DNA from: Monosiga brevicollis MX1
Taxonomy: Eukaryota > Opisthokonta > Choanoflagellata > Craspedida > Salpingoecidae
Direction: 5' to 3'
NCBI RefSeq assembly: GCF_000002865.3
Contig: NW_001865050.1
Coordinates: forward strand, 920,762 to 984,761
DNA length: 64,000 nt
Within the stretch, counting starts at the first letter, position 1, and every line of letters begins with the position of its first letter. Of this stretch, positions 23,060 through 34,130 are shown piece after piece. A model generated the notes under the pieces. It ran no database searches. It saw only the letters and a program-made list of their open reading frames with translations, and was not told the origin of the DNA. Position numbers and translations under genes: made by a program.

Positions 23060-25112
23060 ATGGCCGTGGTCCCGCTGCGGCTGGCAGGCCTGGCCCTACT
23101 GGGCCTGGTCCTGGCTCTCACCGCTGCGCACAAACCCGTGCGTGTTTGCTCCTCCCCTTGCGCTGTGTTTCGGTCCTTGCAATCTTCTCAACGAATGGGT
23201 TGCCGAATCTTGCTCGCACCGCCCGCTCGGCGTTGCAGGTACCCAACACGCTCTTTGGCAGCTGGTACTTTGAGTTTAATGGCGCTGCTGGTAATGGCAC
23301 CATGACCGATGCCGTCAAATACCTCAATTACGTGTACGTCTCAACGCCCCACCCTCTGAGCTGACCGACACGGCTTGTTCTTACCTCACCCTCTACCCAC
23401 CGCCCTTCCCCTTGACCCACATATGCAGGGTGCTCTCCTTTGTCAACCCAGCCAATTTGGAGGACTTTCCCGCCATCTTCCTGCAGATGATGCCCACCCT
23501 CAACACCTCCCACCTACTTCTTGTCAGCATTGGCGGCCAGACCTGGGACAACAAGTGCGTCCTTCCGACACCATCATCCTGCCACTCTCAAATACCCATC
23601 AAGCACCCCCCTCACTTCCCCTCCATCTTCTTGCTGTGGGGCGTTCTCATTGTTTTCTCATCGCGCCCCACGCCCTTCTTCCCCGGCGCTGGTGTCTTGG
23701 CACATCGTAGCTGGGGCTTTTTGAACAGCTCCGATTCGGCTCAGGCTGCAGGAGAGCTCGTCGCAACCTGGTCCAAGTTTGTTCAATGCTCAACTGCCCG
23801 TCATTTTTATTGCAACAGCACACATCCCCATCTTCTTTCTGACACCCTAACCATTGCCCCCGCTCCCTTCTCTCCCCCCCTCGATCGTAGGTATGGCATT
23901 GATGGCATCGACATTGACGCTGAGGTAAGAAGCCTTGCACCCACCTGTGACGGTCTAGACCAACCTTGTCCCACTTTTTCTTACCCACGCGCATGATATC
24001 CATGTCTCGACCTTCTGTTCCGTGATTCGCAGGGCCCAGCCTTGACAACCTACCCCGCCGAGAACTTGGTCGCGTTTGCTCAAGCCAGTACGTTGCTTCA
24101 GGCCTTTGCACCTGTAACTGCTGCTCGTTGGCAATTACCCTATGCTTGCCAAGTCTGCATCTGATGGCCGAATCCTCCCTGTGTGGCCTCTGCGATTGCA
24201 TAGTCAAAACCAACGCCCCTGACTTTTTGATCACCCTCGATGTGTATGGCTGGCCCGGTTCGAACACGCTCAACACCAACTACATGATCAATAATCATCT
24301 CAACGGTGCTGGCGTACGCGCACCGTTCTCTCTCTCTCTCCCTCTCTCTCTTTAGCCTTCTTCTCGCTGCCATGATTTTTAAAGGCGACTTTCCAAATCT
24401 CACACTTTGGTCTTGGCTATTCCATGCCTCGACCTCCCTACTGGTAGCCGCGACTCATTGATTGGATCCACATTATGGCCTACGCGGGTGAGCTCGACGA
24501 CAAGACATACATCTCCTACTACACTGACGCGAGCAAGAGGTGGGTGTTGAACATGGCCCAACGGGGGTGTTGATGTCCGGACCTCGCTCCAAAGTCTTCT
24601 TCACACCTTTGCACAGCACTTACCTGCTACAACACGGCTCGACCTGCAGTCCCAATGGAGCCATCAACCCAGGCGTGCCCATGGATTCCGTCGTCATTGG
24701 CATGAAGGCTGCGGCCGGTACGGAGCCGTTGTTGGCGAATGTGTTGGGTGGTCCTGCAAGATTCCGTTGATGCTCACGCGCCCTCCCGCCATGCATCAGG
24801 CTTCAGCTCGTGTAACCCTCCAGACTACTCGGACATGGTAGACTACGTCAAGGTATGAACAGCCTTTCCGTCGAGGTTGACATGATAAAGCATGCAAAGC
24901 ACGCAGCGCCGCCTCCACATTCCCCTTTTCTCATTCCGTTCCAATGGGGGCGTGGATGGGATGCGCTTACGTAGACAAACGGCATGAAGGGCGTGAGCTT
25001 ATGGGCCTTTGCCAACAGCAACGGCAACATCACGCTGCCTTGGTTCAACGACACTTGTGTCTCTGGTTACTCAACCCTCTGCCAGGGTCTGGTAGATAAC
25101 TGCATGTATTGA
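23060..25112 (+). CDS. Secreted glycoside hydrolase family 18 (chitinase-like) protein
   Basis: Predicted to hydrolyse beta-1,4-linked GlcNAc polymers outside the cell or in a food vacuole. The first exon encodes a signal peptide (MAVVPLRLAGLALLGLVLAL, then TAAHKP). The joined exons give FGSWYFEFNGAAGNGTMTDA, VLSFVNPANLEDFP, LLLVSIGGQTWDN, SWGFLNSSDSAQAAGEL and the GH18 catalytic motif YGIDGIDIDAE (DxxDxDxE, catalytic Glu present). ITLDVYGWPG, LIDWIHIMAYAGE and MKGVSLWAFANSNGN follow. The C-terminus has three cysteines (CVSGYSTLCQGLVDNCMY), TGA at 25110-25112. About ten short introns. No chitin-binding module or membrane anchor is seen. The subfamily is uncertain; a non-chitin GlcNAc polymer is possible. 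Confidence 0.82.
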
Positions 25113-25346
25113 GTGGGTCTTTGTTGTGCCCTCGTACTGCACGCATCCCAAGACATTGTTTCGTGATTGTCAGCTCGGCTAACGGCGAGGGCCTCAGCCG
25201 AGCTTTGAGCTTGTTGTCACCGCCCGTGGATGTGCCGGGCGAGATTGATTGCTCACGCCCAAATACCGAAATAAAATCAATTTTGGAGCAAAGCGCGCAT
25301 CTCACACTGCTCATCATTAGCGGGCAACGAATGGGGGAAATATGAG

Positions 25347-26480
25347 CTAGTTGACTGTGTCCTTGGATTGAAGGGGTGACGCAACCGCTCGCAGAATGCG
25401 GGCGGTTTCTGCATGCTGAAAGCGTTCGGCAAGAATAAGTGGAGTGTTCTCGCGGTGGTCCCGAGCTTCGGGGTCAGCGCCGTACTTCAGCAAGGTACGA
25501 GCATGGGCCGCGTGCCCGGCTTTGGCGGCTAGGTGCAGAGGCGTGGCACCGTACTTGTCGCGCGCCCCCAAGGCTTCGACAGTTTGGTTTTCTGAGAGCA
25601 GCAGAATGAGGGTGGCAAGCGCGTCGGCAGGCGTGGTCGCGAAGAAGACGTCACCATCGCCAATATGAGCTGCCATGTGCAGGAGGCTCTGGCCAAGGGC
25701 GTTGCGGTAGCCCTGAACAACGGCGCGAAACTGTTCCGGATCCGCCGTTCGGAGAAACGCTAGCAGAGCATGATGACCACCGGCTACGGCCGAGGCATAA
25801 ACATTCCAACCAGAAGAGTTTTCGTGTGTCGGGCTGGCGCCATGCGCGAGTAAGAGTTGTACGGTCGCTTGGTGGCCATGCAAGGCGGCTGTCATGACAG
25901 GCGAACTGCCCGTTGTGCTCATGACGCCCACCTGGGTGGGATCGGCGGAGAGTAGGGCCGAGACCATCTGGGCATCACCTTGTTGGCAGGCAACGTGCAG
26001 CGGGGTCCAGCCATCACGGTTCTGAAGATCCACCCGGCGACCGGGTGCTGCGAGCAGAGCCAGCAACGTCGCGAGGTTCTCTGCGCGGGAGGCCGCCAAG
26101 TGGAGAGCGGTCCAGTCTGCCTGTTTGGTCCGGTTCACATCTGCGCCGCAGCTCAGCAGCAACGGCACGAGGTCAGCAGCCCCACTCAGTGCCGCTTCAT
26201 GTAGAGCCGTGTGGCCCACCTTGTTGCGGCGGTTGACGGCCGCCGCCACTGCCACGTCAGTGGTCAGCTGCAGCAGTGCGGTCACGAGCTCCACCGCGTG
26301 CGCGTTGCGACAGGCAAAGTGCAACAACGTGTCACCCTGACCGTTCACGGGCCGAGCCACCACCATCTCTCGCTCCGCTGGCTCTCGCGCCCGTATCCAT
26401 TCAATGGCAGCCTCAAGCTGCCCGGCCCGAGCCTTGACCGCCGGCCGCCGACACAGTCCCCGCAGCGCGCCCTCGTCCAT
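25347..26480 (-). CDS. Ankyrin-repeat protein, single exon
   Basis: The ATG at 26480 gives 377 aa; an in-frame GTG at 26525 extends the open frame but is not a likely start. About nine ankyrin units fill the protein. Clear ones include GHTALHEAALSGAADLVPLL, DWTALHLAASRAENLATLLA, GWTPLHVACQQGDAQMVSAL, QSLLHMAAHIGDGD and GATPLHLAAKAGHAAHARTL. There is no other domain, no signal peptide and no membrane segment, so it is probably a soluble binding protein. It is the only intronless protein-coding gene recognised in this window. Partner and pathway cannot be told. Confidence 0.85.
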   Translation of the reverse strand: MDEGALRGLCRRPAVKARAGQLEAAIEWIRAREPAEREMVVARPVNGQGDTLLHFACRNAHAVELVTALLQLTTDVAVAAAVNRRNKVGHTALHEAALSGAADLVPLLLSCGADVNRTKQADWTALHLAASRAENLATLLALLAAPGRRVDLQNRDGWTPLHVACQQGDAQMVSALLSADPTQVGVMSTTGSSPVMTAALHGHQATVQLLLAHGASPTHENSSGWNVYASAVAGGHHALLAFLRTADPEQFRAVVQGYRNALGQSLLHMAAHIGDGDVFFATTPADALATLILLLSENQTVEALGARDKYGATPLHLAAKAGHAAHARTLLKYGADPEARDHRENTPLILAERFQHAETARILRAVASPLQSKDTVN

Positions 26481-26600
26481 GCCTCGTGTCGCGCAAAATA
26501 ACGACGCCCGACCCGCCGCAACCACGACTTATCCCTGGGGTGTCTATGTGTCTGTGTCTGGCTGTGTGTGTGTCTGTGTGTGTGTCTGTGTGTGTGCGAC

Positions 26601-26640
26601 AGGGATTGCCAGGGATTGCCAGGGATTGCCAGGGGTTGAC
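26601..26640. repeat. 10-bp tandem repeat upstream of the ankyrin gene
   Basis: Three exact copies of AGGGATTGCC and one degenerate copy. A GT-rich tract lies directly before it (about 26564-26597). Both fall in the 5' flank of the ankyrin gene and near the 3' end of the tRNA gene. Confidence 0.9.
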
Positions 26641-26743
26641 AGGGGTCATGGAACATGCCCAGTGAGAGTGAGAAAGTGAACATGCAGTCGATGGCAGCAC
26701 ACCAGAACTCAACTTCAAAAAAAGTACAAAAAGATAATCAAGC

Positions 26744-26816
26744 CATCGCCGAAGGGACTCGAACCCTCAATCTTCTGATCCGAAGTCAGACGCCTTATCC
26801 ATTAGGCCACGGCGAC
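26744..26816 (-). tRNA. tRNA-Arg (anticodon TCG)
   Basis: A 73-nt cloverleaf on the minus strand without intron. The acceptor stem GTCGCCG pairs with CGGCGAT (one G-T pair at the end). The D-arm carries TGGATAAGG. The anticodon stem TCTGA/TCAGA encloses loop CTTCGGA with anticodon TCG. The T-arm GAGGG-TTCGAGT-CCCTT carries the internal B box. The 3' CCA is not encoded, as usual for nuclear genes. A T-rich terminator for Pol III would lie below 26744; AAAA-type runs on the + strand at about 26717-26735 fit this. Confidence 0.95.
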
Positions 26817-27916
26817 CCGCTTGTTAGAACCTATGAGCAAAATATTAGATATGAACAGCTTTATCTTGACATTATTATTCATTGTAATTCGAGGGGTCTG
26901 TTGGTTTTCTGTCGAAAGTTCACCGCAAAATTCTGCTTGCTGTTCGTTTGGGTACAATATCTTGTTTCGTTCTAAAGGGGTAACATTCTTGTTCGAGTCC
27001 AGGTGTGCATAGCTCTGAGGTGGACGGGACTCGATCTGCTACGAGCGTGTCGGGATCATGGTATAACGATGGAGGGCAGCAACGTCTCGCTTGACGATTG
27101 TGAAATTTTACCACGATGTCATCGGCGCACGCACAACTAAATTACAAACAGAGCTCCTTCGCTCTTCTTCAAAGTGGTTGGCGGATAAAAAGACAAAGCA
27201 ATCAGCAAATTTAACAATCAACAAATAATACGACACCCGTGATGGCAGTCAATCTCTCTGTGGACATGCGTACAAGCGACCATAACCAGAAAGTTAAGCG
27301 TAGAACCGCACCAGTCCGCCCCTGAACGCACGAACGGCAAGGGCGGCCACGAGCAGAGAGAAACGATAAAACGATGAAACGTCAAAACAATAGAAAAATT
27401 AGTCGAAAAATAGCCAAAAATTAACACCCAACAACAAATAAAAAAAGGTGTTCGCATGCATGCAGGCATCTGACAAGATCGTCAATCAGCCATGAGGGGC
27501 CGGCACGTTACAGGCGGGACGGTCAACCACGACGCGCGCCGCAACCAACCTCGACTGAGACACCTCCAACCGATGCACACACGCAGACACGACAATAAGA
27601 ATCCGATCCAGGTTTTAGCACGAAAGAAGACAAGATGGGTAGGCAGAACAAAGGATGGATGAGGGAAATAAGAAAGAGGTAGAACAACCAGAAAGCAAAA
27701 CGATATCTCTTCACTACATAATTAGCACAAGACGAGCATAATTATTCAACGCCGAGGCCGATGCCAAGGACAAAGGGCTTAAAGCGCCGAGATAGCAGGG
27801 ACCCGACGCGCGGGGAATAAAGGGCAAGAAGGACTTGGGTGCCCGTGGCCTTGCCCAAGATGGGTGGCACCACGGTCAGCGTTGCGCGCCTCACAACGCC
27901 GACGGGCAGAGCAGCA
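26817..27916. other. AT-richer intergenic region
   Basis: This holds about 1.1 kb between the tRNA and the 3' end of the ZFP36-like gene. It is clearly richer in A+T than the genes around it. No gene is recognised. A 50-odd-codon open frame without an ATG lies at about 27743-27907 on the minus strand (it ends FVLGIGLGVE), within the likely 3' UTR of the ZFP36-like gene. A GTTCGAGTCC match near 26993 lacks a cloverleaf. Confidence 0.5.
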
Positions 27917-30076
27917 TTAAGACGTCAGCTGGCTAAATACAGGCAGGCGGCTGGCTGAGTTGGAGGCAAAGCGATGGAAACCGCCCGGGGCCAGGTGTCC
28001 AACATTCGAAGGGCCAGCACCACCACGCTCGGCACCCGGTGCCAGCGGCGGGGAATGCGAGTTGGAGCGCGTGCCAGTTGGCTTGCCCGGCTTATCGGAC
28101 GGCTGGCCCCAGCCCACAAAGGCAGCACCATCAGAGCGAGTCTGCTGAGGCTGAGAGTGCGGATGCCAGACCACCTGCATGCAATCCGAAGAAGCAAAGC
28201 GTGTGACTCAAACGCAAAGAGAAAACAGCAAGAAAGGAAAGAAAGGAAAGGAAGGAGAGAAGGAAGGAGCACGAGGCAAGAATATACGACTCTCCAGCGA
28301 AACGCAGCCAAGCAAGACGCGGAAAGAGCAAGCGCAGGTCATGCGCGAGGTACACACCGACTGCTGACGGTCTGGAATGGGGGGCGAAATGGAAGAGGAC
28401 GGCGAGGAAGGGGTGGTGATGAACACATCATCGACTTCTTGGGGCTGAACCAAAGTGGACGCTGCAACGTGGCGCTGTTGATTCATCGTGGTCGGAGGAT
28501 GCTGGCCATGCTTGCCCGAGAACATGGTGGCATACATCTCGGCGGAGGCATGCATGGGGCCCGCCTGGTGAAGATGAACAAAGCGGGGCGGGGTTTGTCC
28601 ACCGTGGTGATAGGCCGACCCGGCCGAGGAGTCACTGGCCGCGGAGTGGCGGGCTTCCATGGCGGGGCTCTGACCCTCGTCCTCATCCAGTAGCGTCCGA
28701 AGAGTGAGGGCAGAGAGACGGGCCTCAAAGTCGTCACCGTCCGAGACACCGCGAGGTGCACTCATGGCTTCCGAAGCAGGGCGGCGACGTGGGCCCCCTG
28801 GGCCGGTCGCCGTCTAGAGATTGCACAGAGTACAAGGGTATGGGAGCCCAGGGGTATGAGTGATGTGTGAAACTACGCTAGCAGGAGGGACATGCACCCG
28901 AGGTGCCGAGGAGGGTCAGAAGGGCAAGGGCCACGCACGGGAAAGCCGAGGTCATTGGTCGGTTCCGACTGGGTACGGGGGTGATGCTTGCGTTGCTTGA
29001 CTTCTTCTGTCTCATGCTGCCAAGTCGCACACATCCAACATCAGGAGGGAGCGTACAAAGCATGATGATAACAGGCATGTAACAGGTAGCTGGGAGGTCT
29101 GGGCCAAGACGCGTCCGCTTGCACGATACATGTGCACAGGGCGTGGCGCGCATGAACAACCACACTCACCACAAAGTGGCACCGCGGGCCATACGGGCAG
29201 ACGCCCTGAGTGTGGAACGTCCGACAAAGCTCCGTCTTGTACTTGGGGTGACGTTGCAGGGGCCGGAGCTCGGCTTCGCCGTGAGCAAACTATAAAAAAC
29301 AAACCGACAAACAAACAAAAGACAAACGGGATGGCACAGCAAGCCCATCAGCATGGACGAGGAGTGGGGCGGGGGTTGTGAGTGACGGCGGTGGATGCCC
29401 CTCCCCCCTGCAGACAGTGGGCTTGTTCATCAGACATACTTGACATTTGTCGCCATAGCGGCAGGCACCCGTGTTGCTCCACGAGCGACAGAGCTCTGTT
29501 TTGAAACGATTGTTCGAGGTTGGGGCATTCGAGCTGGAGGAATGAGTCCGAGAGCGGGGGTTGCCGTTGCCGTGGTTGACGGTCGTACTCGAGCTGGATT
29601 GTGTGCGCTGGCGATGCGGGCAGGCCTGATTGTGGCCGGCCACTGCGCTCGTAGCAGCGGCAGCGGCGGCAGCTGCAGCGGCGGCGGCAGGATTCGCATG
29701 CATAGGGGCACGGTTGGGTCCGGGCACAAGAGGAGCCATGTTCGTCATGGAACCGGGTCGGCTTTGGTGTGCGTGGTGAGGGTGATGGGAGTGGTGGGAG
29801 TGGTGGGGGTGATGAGGGTGGTGCTGGTTGGGTAGAAAAGGGCGAAATGCACCCTCAAGGCCCGTCGGCATGGCGGTCATCATGAAGGCGGGGGCGAGGA
29901 AAGCAGCGAGGGATGGGAGGGAAGAAGCTGGGCTGTCAAAAGTCTTGTGGCGATTCCGGTTCCGTGCCTCTCCGGATACGTCAAAGATGGGGTTGAGCAG
30001 GAGCTGGGAGCTTGATGATTGGTTGCTTTTGCTGTTGATGGTGATGATCTCGGGCGCCCCAGCAAGTTGGCCCAAC
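27917..30076 (-). CDS. ZFP36: ZFP36/tristetraprolin-like tandem CCCH zinc-finger protein
   Basis: Predicted cytoplasmic protein that binds AU-rich elements in mRNA and brings in the deadenylase. Two C-x8-C-x5-C-x3-H fingers are separated as in the TTP family. Finger 1 is [18 protein letters not shown] with DKCQFAH; finger 2 is [18 protein letters not shown] with PRCHFVH, its last histidine supplied by the next exon. Before the fingers lie a His/Pro-rich run, a polyalanine run and Ser-rich segments. After them a serine-rich region has [19 protein letters not shown]. The last exon ends [16 protein letters not shown] at 27917, closely resembling the RLPIFNRIS tail of animal TTP that binds CNOT1. 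Exon starting at 30076 is the furthest upstream one I can support; the initial exon is unresolved (candidate ATGs near 30306 and 30445; internal ATG at 29883). Confidence 0.83.
29690..29830 (-). repeat. Coding low-complexity tracts: polyalanine and His/Pro repeats
   Basis: A GCN run at about 29640-29695 encodes about 12 alanines. The GGTG(A/G)TG-type run to about 29826 encodes HHPHHSHH-like repeats. Both are in the ZFP36-like frame. Confidence 0.8.
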
Positions 30077-31718
30077 CTGGCGAATCCACCAGCGGAATGA
30101 AGTGAGGGAACCGTGGTCAGAGTACAATGGTGCGGGCGTGCTTGATCATGCGGCAAGATGACGGGGCACAAGAGAACAACACCACACCCAGAAGTACCGA
30201 GGGACCATGTTACAACCAAGGCGAAAGACAAAAGAGGAAACCGGGGTATTGGAGTGACAAAGCAGACGAAACGGCAACGCAAGCAGGTAACCGGGGCCTG
30301 GATCATCACATCGAGTGGGAAGGGGACTCACGCGGTTTGGAGTGGGAAGGAGCTCACTCTGCCACGAGTGAAACGTACCTCGGTGTCAACAACAAAGGCA
30401 GAGGTCAGCACAGAGGAAAAATGACCTGAATCAACTGCATGTTCATAGGACCAGCGGTTCAGAGCAACAAGGCAGGGAGGTCAGCGATGGTGGCGTCAAG
30501 GATGGATGACGAGTCACCAAGCGTCACTTGGTAGTCGAAGCATCTGAGTTTCTTCTCCACCACCACCTCGGTCACAGGGGAAGAAACCAGAGCAACACGC
30601 AAGGCTAGCAAGCCCCCAGGCAAGGCAGACGGGCAGGCCAAAGCAGATGCGACTAGGACGCACCCACCGCCTGATCGTGTGGCCAGGCAAGAGAAGCTAC
30701 GAAGAGACGTTGCTGCTCAACGAGCCACGCCACGGATCTTTTTTTTTTGTGGCTTTCGTGCTTGCGATTTGCAGTGCAAGCATCCAAGTTCACGAGCGGC
30801 TGAAGAAGGGCAATGGGGAGCAAGTCAGTCAGGTGGCAGTGGAGCAGACCCGGTCCGCTCAGGTTGAGACGCGTTGGCCCAGCGTGTGGTGGTTTGGGGT
30901 GTCGTTCCCAAGGAAAAGATGGCAAGAGGCAAGGGGGGAAAGCGGGGGGGGGAAGCGGCCTTCGCGTATGCACCCCCTCTGCAATGAAGCGGACGAGACT
31001 CACGTAGATTTCGCGTGCATGCAGTCGACGCCGAGTGAAAATGAATCATACCACCTTTTTCTGTGCCAATGCCGAGGTCAAGCGATTTGCTTCCAGAGAG
31101 CAAGGGGGGCCGGGGCCTTACAACCAGTGCGAGGTTGGGGGGGTTTCCTTGTGCGCAGGCACTCGCCAATGCATACACGCATGCAATCTGCAGATCAACT
31201 TTTGACGTTTTCGATCAAAAAAAAAACTGTTTGCTTGCTTGCGTGCTTGCTCTTTGGATCATTTGATGAGGTTGTGGTGATGTGGTGATGTGGCGATGTG
31301 GGTGATGGGTGATGGGTGATGGGTTGAGGTCGCTTGTGAGGGGGGTGCGTTGTGGCAATCCAGTCAAAGAGGGTGCAACGACCGCGCTCCAGCGATAGGA
31401 GTCATACCCGAAACAGGGACGAATGTCACCACGGCAAGGACAGGGGTGTGATTGAGCCTGCTTTCCTCGGGTTTGCTCGCTGTCTGACATTTGTGGGCTG
31501 GTTGTGTCCAGCGCGCGTCGGTTTCCTTGTGCTCACATGTCAGGTAGGCAGTCGACCACGCTTGGGACAGACACGCTTCTCTTTTGCGATTCCAAAGAGG
31601 CCCAGAAGTTGGGCATCAAGATACAATGCTTCCAACGAGGCGGGGCTCTTGCCATGAATCAGGTCAGCAGCAAAGTGAAAGATCAATTTTTTTGAGAATG
31701 GGTGTTTGAGTGCGGGGC
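30077..31718. other. Region upstream of ZFP36-like gene; no gene resolved
   Basis: It contains repeated TGATGTGGTGATG and GTGATGG units (about 31273-31325) and an A-run (31216-31226). A minus-strand frame open from above 30700 to a stop at 30459 looks partly coding (VTEVVVEKKLRCFDYQVTLG) but has no ATG or clear exon partners. It may be a 5' exon or UTR of the ZFP36-like gene or a small unrecognised gene. Confidence 0.4.
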
Positions 31719-33301
31719 TTATTGCTGCTGGGTTGGCGCCGAGGCGCGAGCCTGAGCCTGAGTGAGGGTGGGGGAAAAGGTCATAGCACAAGGCACGCGG
31801 TGAGAACCTTGGGGTGATGCGAAGCAGCCGCCGCCGCCAGGGTGAATTTGCAGCGAACAAACCGAGGCGGCCATGCGCTGGATATATCCGCGCACGCGTT
31901 GATACAGAGAGCGGACCACGCCCGGACAGTAGGGATGGTACGAGAGTTGATCTGCCAGCGTCACTCAAGAATAGGATGAGAAGCCGGCGTAAGCACACCG
32001 CGAGCCACGGGCGGAAAACTTCTTCAGAACGCACCAAACAGCATGACGAGCTGGTCCCAAAACTGGCGCGGGTGAGGATTACGGCGCGAAAAGTAACGCA
32101 ACTGCATAAACTGCATGAGGGCAAAGCACCGGAACAGCTTGGACACATCCAAACTGGAAAAGCCCAAGAAAGCAAATGAGGCACAGAGCGCGAAGCGGAC
32201 GTGCTTGGGCAGACACACAGCGGATCAGGGGCGAGCAGGATCGGGATGATATGTCCGATGTATGATTAAAACATTTTTAAAAAAAAAAAAAAAAAAAAAA
32301 AAAGGAGAGCAAGGTTGGCAGGACTGACCGGAAGACGGCGCCCAACACTGTTGTAATAAAGTAAACGCTTTCCAGCTCAGCAATCGTGCGTAGGATCTAT
32401 GGGTTACAGGACCATGTTTAAAGCAGACGCCGACCAAGCACGGAGGCCATTTGAGTTGCGGTTGAAACCAGGCGGTGGTTGACACGAGAGTCGACAAACC
32501 CGAGTTTGATGGTCCGTGACCCGGCGGCACAGCGTCGATACAGAGTGGTTCGGCTGGTAAACATGACACCAAACAAGTGTTGGGTGAGGCAGCGCCCCAA
32601 AGCGGCCGTCAAAACCAAATGGTGGACTCAAACACGACCCAAGCATGGGGGCTCGGGACAGCAAGCCCTCTGAAGAAGACGGATTGCCGTAGGAGCGCAA
32701 TTTCAAGCAAGAAAGCAGGCAAGACGAACGCCGAAAATTTTAATTAGCTGGCTGGCCGCGGCCAGGACGGCGTAGAGGCCCAAGGGCACGAGCGCCAGGG
32801 GCTCGGGTGTGCTGTGTCCACATGGGCGCGCAAAGCCATGAGCACGAGCTCGCCCGAAGTGGCAGTGATACATTCTTGCCCTTGCAAGGTACACCGACCT
32901 GAGGTAGAGCAAGCTGTAAATAAAATAATGGCCAGCATCCTCCAGCAGGATCTGGTGAAGATACTCGGTCGAGAACCTGGGCAACTGAGGAGGAAGGTGA
33001 CGTGTCATTGACCAAGGGGCAGTGGAATGAGGCGACGATTGAATGGCAGGCACATGCAACTGGCGCGCCGCGATCCAGTCTTGGACGGAATCGAAACGGG
33101 AAGCTCAAATACGGGGTAAGGGCCGGCCACTGGCAGGACGGGACGTACTCCAATACGTTGGTAGAGGCGTACGCCGTAGATGAGCACAAAGGTGTAAGCG
33201 GCCAGTGTGTAGGCAGTGAAGCTGCCAAACATGGCGGCTAGGATAGCTCCCGCGCCCACAAGCCGTGCCACCAGGAACAACACATTCACGGGATCTGCCA
33301 T
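31719..33301 (-). CDS. TMEM33: TMEM33-like ER membrane protein
   Basis: TMEM33 in animals is a multi-span ER protein linked to reticulon function and ER stress. The first exon (33149-33301) gives MADPVNVLFLVARLVGAGAI and ends YGVRLYQRIG. It joins in phase 0 to LPRFSTEYLHQILLEDAGHY, then FIYSLLYL. Later exons give VPLGLYAVLAAASQLIK, ILRTIAELESVYFITTVLGA (acceptor just above 32398), LFRCFALMQFMQLRYFSRRN followed by PHPRQFWDQL, and YCPGVVRSLYQRVRGYIQRM. The tail is Gly/Gln/Ala-rich and ends at TAA 31719. The blocks follow human TMEM33 in order, including the RYxSRRNP element. Spans are split over at least six exons. The exon between the third span and ILRTIAEL is not fully settled. Confidence 0.82.
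32276..32303. repeat. A-run of about 26 nt inside a TMEM33 intron
   Basis: Read directly. No flanking direct repeats or retroposon body are visible beside it, so it is treated as a simple homopolymer. Confidence 0.9.
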
Positions 33302-33974
33302 CAGACCAGCCTACGCAGAGCAGAAGTAGCATGAGGCGGCTGAAAAGCAGGCGAGGCCTCCTGCGGTGCAGCGGCCTCGAGCGGGGGTGGCACAGCAAAA
33401 CCGTGACCAGGGTCCAAACGCGTCAACGAACCAAGCCCGAACCCGGTGCCGCCGTTGGTGTGGCATTTGGTTGCGCTGTATCTGTCATCTTGCTGGCTAC
33501 GCAAAGGGGACGTGCGTCGTGCATGAGTCTGAGCCGGTAGCTGCCGAGCACGTGGTCTCCCAGAGTCCCCCAAAAGGCCCTACCCTCCCACGAAACATTA
33601 AAAAAACCACGGCCCTTCCATGACCAAATTCAAGTCCCTTTCCCAGCCTTACGCTCATCCACAACCAACCCTGCCTCACATCCCGCCCGCCCCTGCAAGC
33701 GAACCGCCCGGAGAGAGAGCGAGAGAGAGAGAGAGAGAGAGAGCGAGAGCGAGAGAGAGCAGAAGCAGCGCACCGCACAGAGAGAGAGAGAGAGCGAGAG
33801 TGATGCCGACAACAGCAAAATGATGACATCGACTACCAGGTGTAAGTGGCCTCCAAGACCAATTGGCGGGTGTTCTCCAACTTTAGATTTTATATTTCCG
33901 AGGGAGCGTGCTTGAGCCAAGGGCGGATTTTTTTTTTTTTTTTTTTTTTTTTTTGGGAAGGGCAGCGGGGATCG

Positions 33975-34012
<38 letters not shown>

Positions 34013-34130
34013 TGTTGCGGTGGTGCTGGGTGAGAGGGACACGTGCTTGGTCTGTTATTTCTGCTGCTCGTGGCGGTGGTGGTGGTGTGGGTAGCACTTG
34101 ACGGTCGGATCGACCAAGAAACCCTTGAAC
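33302..34130. other. Divergent region between TMEM33 and SFT2 genes
   Basis: Holds two GA tracts (about 33713-33762 and 33779-33800), a T-run of about 27 nt (33929-33955) and a TGTTGC/TGCTGT run (about 33976-34020). No gene is seen. It is presumably a shared promoter zone for two early secretory pathway genes. Confidence 0.55.

Noticed and set aside
26985-27020. A GTTCGAGTCC match suggesting a second tRNA gene next to tRNA-Arg
   Set aside because: The T-arm pairs poorly and no acceptor, D or anticodon arm can be drawn around it.
32276-32303. A-run as the tail of a retroposed element
   Set aside because: No element body or target-site duplication can be seen on either side.
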